A DNA stretch of 64,000 nt from Dyadobacter sp. CY312 (GTDB taxonomy: Bacteria > Bacteroidota > Bacteroidia > Cytophagales > Spirosomataceae): assembly GCF_021390535.1 (NCBI RefSeq), contig NZ_JAJUXG010000001.1, positions 248,001 through 312,000 of the forward strand, in the 5' to 3' direction. This document shows positions 18,331 to 26,675 of this stretch, piece by piece (position 1 is the first letter of the stretch; every line of letters begins with the position of its first letter). Under the pieces are notes generated by a model. It had not been told where the DNA came from and did no database searches. It worked only from the letters and a program-made list of their open reading frames with translations. The position numbers and the translations under genes are program-made.

Positions 18331-18765
18331 TTATTTTCGCAGATGTGCGGTTAACTCGACTTCCAATTTCGCGTCACTCATGTAAAGTCTTGATATCTGA
18401 ACCCACGTAGCCGCTGGAAAATCGCCATTATAAAATGCTTTTCTTATTGAGTTGTATTTTTTCATTGCTTCAATGTCTGTAGTATACAAATTCTCTTTGA
18501 CTACATTTTGAAAAGTTGCACCAAAGCTATTCAACGATTTTTCCAAAGCTTGATAAACTTGCCGTATCCCTTCCGGGGTAACTTGGTTTGTCACGGCACC
18601 AGAAATGTATAGAACGTTGTCTACTTTTAGTACCTGCACATAGCCGGCGCTTGAATCCTGTTTGGAAGCGTTATCCCAATGCCACTTCTCTTTTTTTATA
18701 CCCTTGTCTTGAGAATGGCATAAAAAGGTGGTAAAAGCAAAAAATAAAGATAGTATGATTTTCAT
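18331..18765 (-). CDS. Secreted RidA-family protein lacking the usual active-site Arg
   Basis: A 144-residue protein with a cleavable signal peptide (MKIILSLFFAFTTFLCHSQ, 19 residues) followed by a YjgF/RidA (endoribonuclease L-PSP) fold: VDNVLYISGAVT (48-59), KENLYTTDIEAMKKYN (90-105) and FPAATWVQISRLY (116-128). Cytosolic RidA enzymes deaminate enamines or imines with an Arg in a PARS/PART motif. Here that motif reads PAAT with Ala119, so the deaminase reaction is unlikely. Export to the periplasm is also atypical. The function is unknown; ligand binding is possible. It appears to be a single-gene unit, with about 200 bases of non-coding DNA on its upstream side. Confidence 0.82.
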   Translation of the reverse strand: MKIILSLFFAFTTFLCHSQDKGIKKEKWHWDNASKQDSSAGYVQVLKVDNVLYISGAVTNQVTPEGIRQVYQALEKSLNSFGATFQNVVKENLYTTDIEAMKKYNSIRKAFYNGDFPAATWVQISRLYMSDAKLEVELTAHLRK

Positions 18766-18967
18766 TTCATTTTTTTTGTAAATCCATTCTAAATCTCAGT
18801 AAGTTAACCAGCGACAGGTACAGCTTGCAACAGTGCCAAAATTCATTACTGGTCCGGCTCGGAACTGCTATGGAATAAAAAGTAAAAGTACAAGCAGCTA
18901 TTTGAAGCGAATACGGACAACTGGTAACAGCATTTTTATATGTAAATACCTACTTCAATTGTATATC

Positions 18968-19348
18968 CTATGGTAATTGCATAAAGCTTGCACCGATCAC
19001 TTTTAACCCATCACCAAAGCGTTTCCAAACTCTAAAATACCTAAATTTCCCCTCCAATGGTGTTCCCATCATTTTTCCTTTCGCTGTCATTGTAACGATA
19101 GAAAGTGCAGTGTCACCAATTAGTTTAATCTCATCAATGAATGTTGAAGCGTCTTCAATAATCATTGTTTTCGCTTTATGTGAATCCAGGTCCATTTTCT
19201 TTGTCAGGACTTGTCCCGTTGGCGCAACTGCAATTAAATCATCGTGTAACAGTTGGTCAAGAATGTCCACGTTGCTCACAAGCTGAGCCGAAAAAAGCTT
19301 GTTTTCAGCCTCAACAACGTCTTGTCTGGTAATTTCCATTTTTTCCAT
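18968..19348 (-). CDS. NTF2-like (SnoaL/DUF4440-type) small protein
   Basis: A 126-residue protein starting at ATG 19348 (MEKMEITRQDV). A longer frame to 19390 exists, but this start is the natural one. The pattern of an N-terminal helix (EAENKLFSAQLVSNVDILDQLLHDDLIAVAPTG), a central helix and four beta-strands ending FRYFRVWKRFGDGLKVIGASF matches the nuclear transport factor 2-like fold of DUF4440. Such proteins range from ketosteroid-isomerase-like enzymes to ligand binders, and no catalytic Asp pair is obvious. It has no signal peptide. Function unknown. Confidence 0.75.
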   Translation of the reverse strand: MEKMEITRQDVVEAENKLFSAQLVSNVDILDQLLHDDLIAVAPTGQVLTKKMDLDSHKAKTMIIEDASTFIDEIKLIGDTALSIVTMTAKGKMMGTPLEGKFRYFRVWKRFGDGLKVIGASFMQLP

Positions 19349-20101
19349 ATCTCTATATTGTGATTTATTTCTTGGATCTTTCAGGTTCACTCTGAGTCGT
19401 AACGCGGATAATCAAGTATTACGGACCACCACCAGCCCCGCTTATTTCACTGCAAAAGTAAATCGGCTTGTTCAAAGTGGTTGTAAGTAAAACTGAGATT
19501 TTATGCGATTTGCTTGAGATAACATCGTGGTTATGTGGAAAGGAGGATAATTTTGGCTAAACGATGCGACTCGTTCATCATAAATGAGAGACGGAAACAG
19601 GGCTTGCCGAGTTGATATTTAGAATTCTCTCCGAAGTAACCGCAATCGCATGGGATAGTTGTACCAACTACCGTTCAATAATACCTTTGCCGCTCACTTT
19701 GGTAATGTGACATTGATCAGCCTTGAACCAGCATTCAGCTCAGAAGAATTTGCGCGCATGGTTGTTGACAATCCAGAGCAAAAAATAGGAGTTAATGTTT
19801 CGCTGTGATATCATCTATGACTATAAGGCTTTGCGGAAGCAGCAGGACTCTTATCTCTAAACATCAGTATTTCGTAAGCTCAATGGTTATATGCCACAGC
19901 GGAATTACCATCAGGTCAAAGACAATATTCTAAGCATTGTAACATATGAGATGGTCCCCGATAACAGTATCAATCAAAGAAGTGTTTTTCCTAATGGCCG
20001 GTACAAGGTTTATGGCTTGAGTAGTACTGACAGGATTCAGCTTCAATGCTATTGGATAATTTATCTAAATCCAGGCTTGAATGCACTGAGTTAATAAAAT
20101 T
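19349..20101. other. Intergenic region, about 750 bp, possible gene remnant
   Basis: There is no intact gene. A plus-strand stretch at about 19660-19808 reads as a coding-like peptide (NVTLISLEPAFSSEEFARM) ending at TGA 19806-19808. A separate open stretch occupies 19891-20094. Both look like eroded pieces of a larger gene, loosely resembling the N-terminus of Uma2-type proteins, but I cannot confirm any family. Confidence 0.3.
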
Positions 20102-20650
20102 TTATTTTTGAAATATATAAGGAAGGATTGCCGAGAAGACTAATTCAACACATTCCTGAGGGGAATTCTTGTTGGAATTTAAAACAAGATTTGAGTTTAA
20201 AGGAATTTCAAAACCAGCATTAACGCCGGTAAAATTGGAAATTTCGTTGTTTCTGGCTTTTTTATAAAGTCCCTTTACATCCCGGTCTTCACAAATTGAA
20301 ACAGGACAATCTACAAAAACTTCAAAGTATTTACCGTTCAGAATTTGCCTGCAAAGTTCACGCTGTTTCTGCATGGGCGTAATGAAAGAACAAATTGTGA
20401 TGATGTCTTTATGTACCAGCATTTTGCTTATCTCAACCACCCGTCGAATATTTTCCAACCGATCCGCTTCCGAAAATGTCAGGTCGCTGTTTATTCCGGA
20501 GCGGATCAAATCGCCGTCCATTGCGAAAGTGAAAAATCCGTTTTCATTTAGCTTCGCTTCCAAACCCGTTGCTATCGTACTTTTACCTGCTCCTGAAAGT
20601 CCCATCAGCCAAATTACCATGCCTTTTTGATGGGGATTATTTTGTTTCAT
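20102..20650 (-). CDS. cysC: Adenylylsulfate (APS) kinase
   Basis: A 182-residue cytosolic kinase that phosphorylates adenosine 5'-phosphosulfate at the 3' position to make PAPS, the sulfate donor. The Walker A loop GLSGAGKS lies at 17-24, followed by the family stretches DGDLIRSGINSDLTFSEADRLENIRRV (about 45-71) and EVFVDCPVSICEDRDVKGLYKKAR (about 128-151). The length is normal for stand-alone CysC. It lies 19 bases from cysQ, transcribed in the same direction. No cysD/cysN, sulfite reductase or PAPS reductase genes are nearby, so here PAPS may serve sulfate transfer rather than cysteine synthesis. A PAPS-type sulfotransferase lies less than 2 kb upstream. Confidence 0.94.
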   Translation of the reverse strand: MKQNNPHQKGMVIWLMGLSGAGKSTIATGLEAKLNENGFFTFAMDGDLIRSGINSDLTFSEADRLENIRRVVEISKMLVHKDIITICSFITPMQKQRELCRQILNGKYFEVFVDCPVSICEDRDVKGLYKKARNNEISNFTGVNAGFEIPLNSNLVLNSNKNSPQECVELVFSAILPYIFQK

Positions 20651-20669
20651 ATCAGGTTAAAAGTTTAAA

Positions 20670-21434
20670 CTACGCGTTGACAACGCACAGAAAGCTACCA
20701 TTTAAAAGTGATTCTTTATTGTATAAAAATGGCGTTCCGTCTGGCTTGGTTAAGCTCCCGCCGCTCAGTGTTAGTATCGCCTGGCCCGCAGCTGTATCCC
20801 ATTCCATGGTAGGTCCCTGGCGGAAATAAATTTGCGCCAGTCCCTCAGCAAGCAAACAGAATTTTAAAGAACTTCCAATTGAAACACTTTTTACAACAGG
20901 GTATTTTGCCAAAAGTTCAGCCTCTTCCGGAGCGCTGTGTGTCCGGCTTCCCACTGCGGTCCAGTCCGACGATTTGTTGTTAACCTGCAAAGCTGTCTTG
21001 TTTCCACTGGCATCGATTTTACACGCACCAGTTTGCTCACTTGCGTAATACATTGTATCGGTGACGGGCACATATATTACGCCTAAAATAGGGGACTGGT
21101 CGTGAATTAAAGCGATGTTAACTGTGAATTCGCCGTTTCTTTTCACGAATTCCTTTGTTCCGTCAAGTGGATCCACACACCAGAAATATTCCCAGTTTTT
21201 TCGCTCGGAATAAGGAATGTCCCTGCCTTCCTCCGACAGTATTGGAATGTCTGGCGTAAGCATTTTTAAACGGGTCGTAATGACCTCGTTGGATGCTTCA
21301 TCAGCAAGTGTCAAAGGTGAATGGTCCGTTTTAAATGTAACTTCGTCTGCCTTTTCAGGATCGTTGTAAATCTTTAAAATTGCTTCTCCTGCTTCCCTTG
21401 CAATATTTAACAACTCGTTTATATCAATACCCAT
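20670..21434 (-). CDS. cysQ: 3'(2'),5'-bisphosphate nucleotidase (PAP phosphatase)
   Basis: A 254-residue enzyme that hydrolyses 3'-phosphoadenosine 5'-phosphate (PAP), the by-product of PAPS-using sulfotransferases, to AMP. The start used is ATG 21434 (MGIDINELLNIAREAGEAIL), because the frame extended to 21476 adds a non-conserved leader. Metal-binding signatures of the inositol monophosphatase superfamily are present: Glu68-Glu69 in ILSEEG, DPLDGT at 88-93, and MEWDTAAGQAIL near the C-terminus. It is co-directional with cysC, 19 bases apart. The pair would supply PAPS and clear PAP for the nearby sulfotransferase. Confidence 0.93.
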   Translation of the reverse strand: MGIDINELLNIAREAGEAILKIYNDPEKADEVTFKTDHSPLTLADEASNEVITTRLKMLTPDIPILSEEGRDIPYSERKNWEYFWCVDPLDGTKEFVKRNGEFTVNIALIHDQSPILGVIYVPVTDTMYYASEQTGACKIDASGNKTALQVNNKSSDWTAVGSRTHSAPEEAELLAKYPVVKSVSIGSSLKFCLLAEGLAQIYFRQGPTMEWDTAAGQAILTLSGGSLTKPDGTPFLYNKESLLNGSFLCVVNA

Positions 21435-21525
21435 ACTAATTTTTATATAAAAGCCGACTCCAATGCTACAATACAAGTATCCTGCTTATTATTGAACAAA
21501 GCAATTATTCCTGTGTAAGCTAGAG

Positions 21526-22491
21526 CTATTTATTATCTAAGAAATCATCGTTAGGCTCATTGAAAGGGGTAAATTTAACCCAATCCACATACATTTCCAT
21601 CGATTCAAAATTAGGCGCTTTGTATGTTCCGCTGTCATTGCCAGCCCACCAGGCAAACCAGTTACCCACGTTAATATTGGAAGCAAAATAGGGAACTCTT
21701 GTGGTGCTTGTACGCATCAGCACGTCATCAATATAGTATTCCACCCGAGCTTCCTGTCCGTTACCACCCGTATGCCAGTCCCAGCGGTACACATGAAACT
21801 TCTTGTCGTTTAACCCTGTCGGATAAACTACATTTTTACTATCGAATTCCCCGGTTTTCTCTCCAATCCAGTTGGTGTAAATCGGGTTACTCAGATTCGC
21901 GCCTTTTACCTCAATATCAATTTCATGGTTCAGGATAATTTTACCATTACTATCAGGAATATTCCCTGCCGCAATTGCCTTGTCCCAAACAACCGGATCG
22001 GAAGCTTTTGTAATTTCTTTGTACCAAAATGACCACGCTGCCGACAGTACGCCCATATCAGGCGCCTGCAGAACCCGCATCTTGAATTCATATCGCCCGG
22101 AAGCAAAGCGCTGTTTGGAAGTGAGAACTCCTCCCAACCGTTTAGTATGGCCCTGTGGCCCGCGAAGGGTTCCCGTATACTGGTCGCCCAATGCGCGCAT
22201 GATTGCATAGCCACTTTTGGTATACACGTTTTCAGGAATTACCCCGCCATGCTGATGCAATGGATTTGTCGACTGTCCCCATAACCGGTTCATCTTATTC
22301 CACTTGGTTTCGTCTATCGGTCCTTCGAATTTGTCATAAAAAATGCCGGGAGCCGACAAATCTCCTATATCCGGATCACCGTCCAATGGTTCTTCTTCCG
22401 GTACCGGCGTCGGCTCATTCGTTTGCCCATCGGATTTACAACCAGCGAAAAACATCAACCCCAGACTTACTATTGCTATGTATTTTTTCAT
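21526..22491 (-). CDS. GH16-family glycoside hydrolase, lipoprotein
   Basis: A 321-residue surface or periplasmic lipoprotein: signal peptide with Cys18 in FFAGC, then a Pro/Glu-rich linker (about 25-45) and a GH16 jelly-roll domain. The catalytic signature is HEIDIEV, with nucleophile Glu190, Asp192 and acid/base Glu194. It has the ExDxE spacing of lichenase/agarase-like members rather than the ExDxxE of laminarinases. FASGRYEFKMRV (129-140) and VYRWDWHTGG are also typical. GH16 enzymes cut beta-1,3/1,4-glucans or galactans, including sulfated galactans such as agar, porphyran and carrageenan; the substrate here cannot be fixed. It lies between cysQ and a sulfotransferase gene. Confidence 0.88.
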   Translation of the reverse strand: MKKYIAIVSLGLMFFAGCKSDGQTNEPTPVPEEEPLDGDPDIGDLSAPGIFYDKFEGPIDETKWNKMNRLWGQSTNPLHQHGGVIPENVYTKSGYAIMRALGDQYTGTLRGPQGHTKRLGGVLTSKQRFASGRYEFKMRVLQAPDMGVLSAAWSFWYKEITKASDPVVWDKAIAAGNIPDSNGKIILNHEIDIEVKGANLSNPIYTNWIGEKTGEFDSKNVVYPTGLNDKKFHVYRWDWHTGGNGQEARVEYYIDDVLMRTSTTRVPYFASNINVGNWFAWWAGNDSGTYKAPNFESMEMYVDWVKFTPFNEPNDDFLDNK

Positions 22492-22565
22492 TTTTATGGC
22501 TATTAGCGTTTGGCTGTTAGCCTTTTAGGTTACAATCCATTTTTAGTAGCATTCCTTATGCCTGC

Positions 22566-23609
22566 CTATCTGTTCTTGATGGCGTCGAGCAATACTTGCT
22601 GCGGCTCCCTTTTTTCCAGATCACTTTTCCTTACGGTTGTCAGAATTTCTTTTTTGAGCAAGCTGTTCTGTTCCTGATACTTTTTCAAACTTTCCTCCGA
22701 AATCAGCTCCGAATTATCCATGGAAGTATACAGCGGATAGCCTAGTTTCTGAAGCGTTTTACCTGCCACCATTTCAAATATTTCGAGATCTCCTTCCTGG
22801 AATGATTTAAGGAATTTACCCGTATTGTCGCTCATGATCGGTTTCTCCAGATTAGCCCACATTTCACCCGCCGCTGCCGTTATTTTAGAAGAATTCGAAG
22901 TATGGAAATTGAGCATTTCTTCATTGTAAGCAATATCCAGAAACGCACACAACTCTTTAACTGTACGCTCGGGTTCGCTGATCAGCGTTTCGTAGTTTAA
23001 CGCAAAAAAACGCTCAGGATCCAGCTGCGAAGCCAGCGACAAGCAAGCTTCCTGGTCTTCCTTCCATTGCCTGGCCAGGAAATAGGTATGCTTATCACCT
23101 ACAACAGCCTTTTTGAACGAGGCTGCCACATCCCGTCCGTCGCGATAAAGAAAAATGTACTTATCAATTGTCCCGTATCTTTCCAGCTCTTCCGCATAGT
23201 GGACGTTGGCCATACTTTTACAGCACCAATACCGGGCGTTTTTCGCATTGGCTGCTGCCTCGTAAATATGTCGGTTAAGATCAAAAAGCGTGTAGCGCTC
23301 CGAAGCTTTGAAAATCGCTTCTTTGTCCAACACAACTCCTTCCCAGGGAACGGGATTCGCATTTACAAAATCGACCACATCGCTAACCAGCGTTTGATAA
23401 CTTTCTTTGGTCAACGGCTCGTACTTTGACATAAGAGGCCCGAATGTTACCAGAATATGTGGCGGGTGAGGAGACGCAATATCTGCCGACTGATCCAGGA
23501 TAACCCGGAGCAGATTCGATCCGGAGCGCTGAGTACCGACGATCTGAATTCCCTGGGGCGATAGGCTTTCGGCAACTGATATAAACTCACTATTAATTTC
23601 TTTGGCCAT
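22566..23609 (-). CDS. PAPS-dependent sulfotransferase-like protein
   Basis: A 347-residue soluble protein with the two PAPS-binding elements of the sulfotransferase superfamily. The 5'-phosphosulfate loop is GTQRSGSNLLR (25-35) and the 3'-phosphate-binding stretch is YRDGRDVAASFKKA (155-168). The later EPERTVKELCAFLDI is also typical. It would move sulfate from PAPS to a hydroxyl or amine of a glycan, lipid or small molecule; the acceptor is unknown. There is no signal peptide, so it acts in the cytosol where PAPS is made. The nearby cysC and cysQ genes on the same strand provide the donor cycle, which strongly supports the assignment over a generic P-loop protein. Confidence 0.85.
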   Translation of the reverse strand: MAKEINSEFISVAESLSPQGIQIVGTQRSGSNLLRVILDQSADIASPHPPHILVTFGPLMSKYEPLTKESYQTLVSDVVDFVNANPVPWEGVVLDKEAIFKASERYTLFDLNRHIYEAAANAKNARYWCCKSMANVHYAEELERYGTIDKYIFLYRDGRDVAASFKKAVVGDKHTYFLARQWKEDQEACLSLASQLDPERFFALNYETLISEPERTVKELCAFLDIAYNEEMLNFHTSNSSKITAAAGEMWANLEKPIMSDNTGKFLKSFQEGDLEIFEMVAGKTLQKLGYPLYTSMDNSELISEESLKKYQEQNSLLKKEILTTVRKSDLEKREPQQVLLDAIKNR

Positions 23610-23691
23610 AGCTTAAGACGGTTCTAACATGATTTTTAGTGGGTAACTTGAAATTTGTCATTTGAGTAATTTCGATGCTCGAATTAGTATT

Positions 23692-23882
23692 TTACTTTTT
23701 TGTCTTGACACAAAAAAGTAACAAAAAAGGTCAAGGCTGTATGCAAATCTTAACGGGAATCGACTCGTTCAGCCCCTAAACAAAAAAACTCCTCCTATCG
23801 TCGTCAAACAGTTTTTTGGCGGGCGCCGCTGCGATTTTAACGGTGCTGAACAAGTCAATTCCCTAATTTGCATAAGGCCGTT
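23692..23882 (-). repeat. Noncoding dispersed repeat, copy A
   Basis: About 190 bp that match, on the opposite strand, the sequence at 37786-37961 over nearly its whole length, with scattered substitutions and one roughly 20-base insertion (GGCGGGCGCCGCTGC region). One end is a hairpin, TTACTTTTTTGT with its complement (23692-23721). The other end carries ATTTGCAT, and an ATGCAAAT lies just inside the hairpin. No ORF is conserved between the copies. Confidence 0.85.
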
Positions 23883-23956
23883 CCCGATAGTGAAACTATA
23901 TTTTTGATAATCGAAAAAAATCTCTATCCACTATGATCCCCTCAGCCCTTTAAATT

Positions 23957-25183
23957 TTATTGCCAGGAATAAAAACTGATACCCGAAAGTATCGATAGCA
24001 GAATCAGGTATACAGGACTTACTTTGAGGCGATAGCTAAGTACAAATACGATAACCGTAACCCCAACCAGCAGGTAATCTCCGGCAAATCCCTGTGCGAT
24101 GTTGACCCCTGCGACCAGAATCATACCTACAACCACTGCCTTTATACCACTTAATAGATTTTGTAAAAACTGACGGTGTTTGTTTTTTTCAAAAATCCCT
24201 GAAATTACGATCATCACAATTGCCGACGGAATAAAGATCGCGGCGGTAGCGAGCAACGCCCCGCCAACACCGGCTAACTTGTATCCAATGAAAGTCGCAC
24301 TTACCAGAATGGGGCCGGGGGTAATCTGGCTGAAGGCGATGGCATCCACAAACTCCTGTTTCAGTAGCCATTTCAGGTCATCGACAAACAGTGCCTGCAT
24401 AATAGGGATCATCACATAACCTCCTCCGAAGAGCGACAAACTGATTCCTGAAAAAATGAGGCTTATTTTTATATAAATATTTTCAAAATACCGCGCCACA
24501 TTGGCGACAAAGGAAACTTCTATCAGCGCCAGGAGTGCCAGTGTCCATCCGGCAGCCTTGCCTGGCTTCAAACTAAATCCTGCCATTGAACCGGTCTGTG
24601 TTTTTTTCTCAGTTCCCAATTTCAATAGTACCCCCGCTATGCCTCCGGCTAGCAGCAGCAGAACGGTTAGAAAGTAGCTTTTGAAGAATAACAGAAGAAG
24701 AATTGTAGTGAGACACAAAACCAGCTTCAACGACTTTATTCCCACTTCTTTCTGGTACATTTGAGCGCCTGTGGATAGGATAATTGCCGCAACCGTTGCC
24801 GGCACAAAGTACATACTTCCCACCCCTTCAGAGGTAAACGAATAAGCAAAATAAGCCCAGGAGAGCACAAGCATAAGGGTACATGCGGGAAGCAGAATTC
24901 CCAGCATACTGACCAAAGCCCCACTTTTTCCTTTCAAGTGATAACCAAGATAGGTGACGACGTTAACCGCCATCGGGCCGGGCAACAGACTTGCGATTCC
25001 TACCGCATCAAGAATTGCCTCAGCGGAGATCGTCTTATCCTTTTCCGCCATTTCGCGCTGGATAACGGAAATCAGCGCCATGTGTCCTCCAAAAGAGACC
25101 GTTCCTATTTTCAGAAAGGTGAAAAACAGGTAGCGCAAACTAATTGTTTCCCGCACAGTAGCCGTTTCGAGGGTGACTGCCAT
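23957..25183 (-). CDS. CHR-family (ChrA-like) transporter
   Basis: A 408-residue polytopic membrane protein with two homologous CHR halves. Each half has the family's GGxxxxxP-type core: FGGHMALISVIQREM with LLPGPMAVNVVTYLGYH in the first half, and FGGGYVMIPIMQALF with ITPGPILVSATFIGYKLAG in the second. ChrA proteins export chromate by proton antiport. Chromate is a sulfate analogue, and several CHR homologues are thought to handle sulfate or other oxyanions. Its start codon lies one base past the stop of the arylsulfotransferase-like gene, so the two are translationally linked. A sulfate or sulfo-compound substrate is therefore more likely here than chromate detoxification. That is inference from context. 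Confidence 0.88.
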   Translation of the reverse strand: MAVTLETATVRETISLRYLFFTFLKIGTVSFGGHMALISVIQREMAEKDKTISAEAILDAVGIASLLPGPMAVNVVTYLGYHLKGKSGALVSMLGILLPACTLMLVLSWAYFAYSFTSEGVGSMYFVPATVAAIILSTGAQMYQKEVGIKSLKLVLCLTTILLLLFFKSYFLTVLLLLAGGIAGVLLKLGTEKKTQTGSMAGFSLKPGKAAGWTLALLALIEVSFVANVARYFENIYIKISLIFSGISLSLFGGGYVMIPIMQALFVDDLKWLLKQEFVDAIAFSQITPGPILVSATFIGYKLAGVGGALLATAAIFIPSAIVMIVISGIFEKNKHRQFLQNLLSGIKAVVVGMILVAGVNIAQGFAGDYLLVGVTVIVFVLSYRLKVSPVYLILLSILSGISFYSWQ

Positions 25184-25184
25184 T

Positions 25185-26600
25185 TTAAAATTTCGGTTTG
25201 TTCAATGTAAAACCCGGAGTTTGTTCCAATCGGTACGGATCGCCGCCAATCAGAATTTTCCACAGAATCTTACCTTTTAAATCAGTGATCAGGAAAGAGC
25301 GCGGGTCGGTCAGACTGAACACTACTTTATCGCCGTTGATAAACTGAGCATTCCCTTTAGCTGTGGTATAATATTCCTTGGGTAATTTAATATCCAGCAC
25401 TGTTTGCGCTGTCTTGTTTTTGGTGTCCAGTTTGAATGAAAGCGCACGCGTAGTCTCATTCTTAATACCGTTATCCAGCATCATCAACTCGTTGTTCACA
25501 GTAGTATGAGCAAAATGCTGTGCGCTGAAAAGCTGGTCCTCGGTCAAAGGAAAGTCCCCTTTTTCGCCCAGTTTCCAAAGTACTTTCCCGGTTTTGAAAT
25601 CTATTTTCCAGATCTGATTCAGATCACGGTAGGAGATAAGGAAGTTGCCATCTTCTTCCCGGTAAACGGAGTTGGCATGTACCCAGTCCTTTTTATGTTT
25701 CATAATTTCCGGATCCGACAGTGGATCCAGGTGATCAAGCATTGTCCATTCCCACAGTTTCTTTCCCTCACGGCTAAAGATGACAATCCCATCACCTTTT
25801 ACTGTATCCTGTTTTACTCCGCCAACGGAGGTCAGGTCAAATAGTTTTTTATCAAAAGTGAGTGCATAAATGTTGCCATCCTTATCGGTACGGACTTCAT
25901 GGTGAACCAGCTTATCCATGTCGCCTTTGCCTACCTGCAAGTGCGTTACGACCTTTCCGGTAAGGTCCATTTCAATAATTTCATCGCCTCCCGAAGAGGG
26001 TATTTTCTCTGCGCCGACAATACATAAAACCGTTTTTTCCGGCGTCCAGTGCGAGACTTTTACGCCTTTTTTAAACGGCTCATACCAGACAATTTCACCC
26101 TTATGGTCAATAATAACTGCCGATCCCGGTTCAGACAAAATCTGGGTCAGGAAGTATTTATTCTCCATTTCTTTGGAGAAAGTACTATCCATGTGTTCCA
26201 GCGTAAAGTAAGGGGTTGCCTGGTAAATAGAGCGGGTTTCGAGCGGGTATTTTTTACTCAGCACGGTTTTGGTGCCAGTCGAAGCTATTACCTGAAAAGT
26301 ATAACGCGTGTCTCCGGTTGTATTGACAATCCAGAGTGTGTGCGAATCAGTATTTTTTGAAACGGTAGAATACAATGTGTCTTTGCTGTTCCGTTTCCAG
26401 TATTTCAAATAAGCGTCAGAATTACGGTTTGTTTTCACATTGACCTTAAAACGAAGCCGGTTCTCGGGTACATGGACTAAATCGATCGCTCCAATCTGGA
26501 TGGGAGCGACATAATCTTTAACCGAATCCAGCTGCCAGAGCAGCGCGATTCCTCCTAAAATTAAGGCAATTAAAATAAGGGGCTTCTTCAACTTCTGCAT
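25185..26600 (-). CDS. Arylsulfotransferase (ASST)-like protein
   Basis: A 471-residue protein with an N-terminal membrane or signal anchor (LKKPLILIALILGGIALLW, 4-22) and a beta-propeller. Repeats such as AVIIDHKGEIVWYEP, HHEVRTDKDGNIYALT and GKVLWKLGEKGDF fit the arylsulfotransferase family. Conserved histidines are His233/234, His308 in DWVHANSV, and His362/365 in QHFAHTT. Periplasmic ASSTs move sulfate between phenolic esters through a sulfohistidine without PAPS. Which His is catalytic cannot be fixed here. The ChrA-like gene follows after one base. A perfect 16-bp hairpin separates this gene from susD upstream. Confidence 0.8.
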   Translation of the reverse strand: MQKLKKPLILIALILGGIALLWQLDSVKDYVAPIQIGAIDLVHVPENRLRFKVNVKTNRNSDAYLKYWKRNSKDTLYSTVSKNTDSHTLWIVNTTGDTRYTFQVIASTGTKTVLSKKYPLETRSIYQATPYFTLEHMDSTFSKEMENKYFLTQILSEPGSAVIIDHKGEIVWYEPFKKGVKVSHWTPEKTVLCIVGAEKIPSSGGDEIIEMDLTGKVVTHLQVGKGDMDKLVHHEVRTDKDGNIYALTFDKKLFDLTSVGGVKQDTVKGDGIVIFSREGKKLWEWTMLDHLDPLSDPEIMKHKKDWVHANSVYREEDGNFLISYRDLNQIWKIDFKTGKVLWKLGEKGDFPLTEDQLFSAQHFAHTTVNNELMMLDNGIKNETTRALSFKLDTKNKTAQTVLDIKLPKEYYTTAKGNAQFINGDKVVFSLTDPRSFLITDLKGKILWKILIGGDPYRLEQTPGFTLNKPKF

Positions 26601-26619
26601 ACTGAATTGACTGTTTACG

Positions 26620-26662
26620 TAAAGTAAGGTGCCGGATTTAAATAAACCGGCACCTTACTTTA
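26620..26662 (-). terminator. Strong hairpin between susD and the arylsulfotransferase gene
   Basis: Two perfectly complementary 16-base arms (TAAAGTAAGGTGCCGG and its reverse complement) enclose an 11-base AT-rich loop. It lies downstream of susD on the minus strand and 20 bases before the ASST start. The U-tract is short, so it may attenuate rather than fully stop transcription. Confidence 0.7.
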
Positions 26663-26675
26663 AGCATCTATTGCG

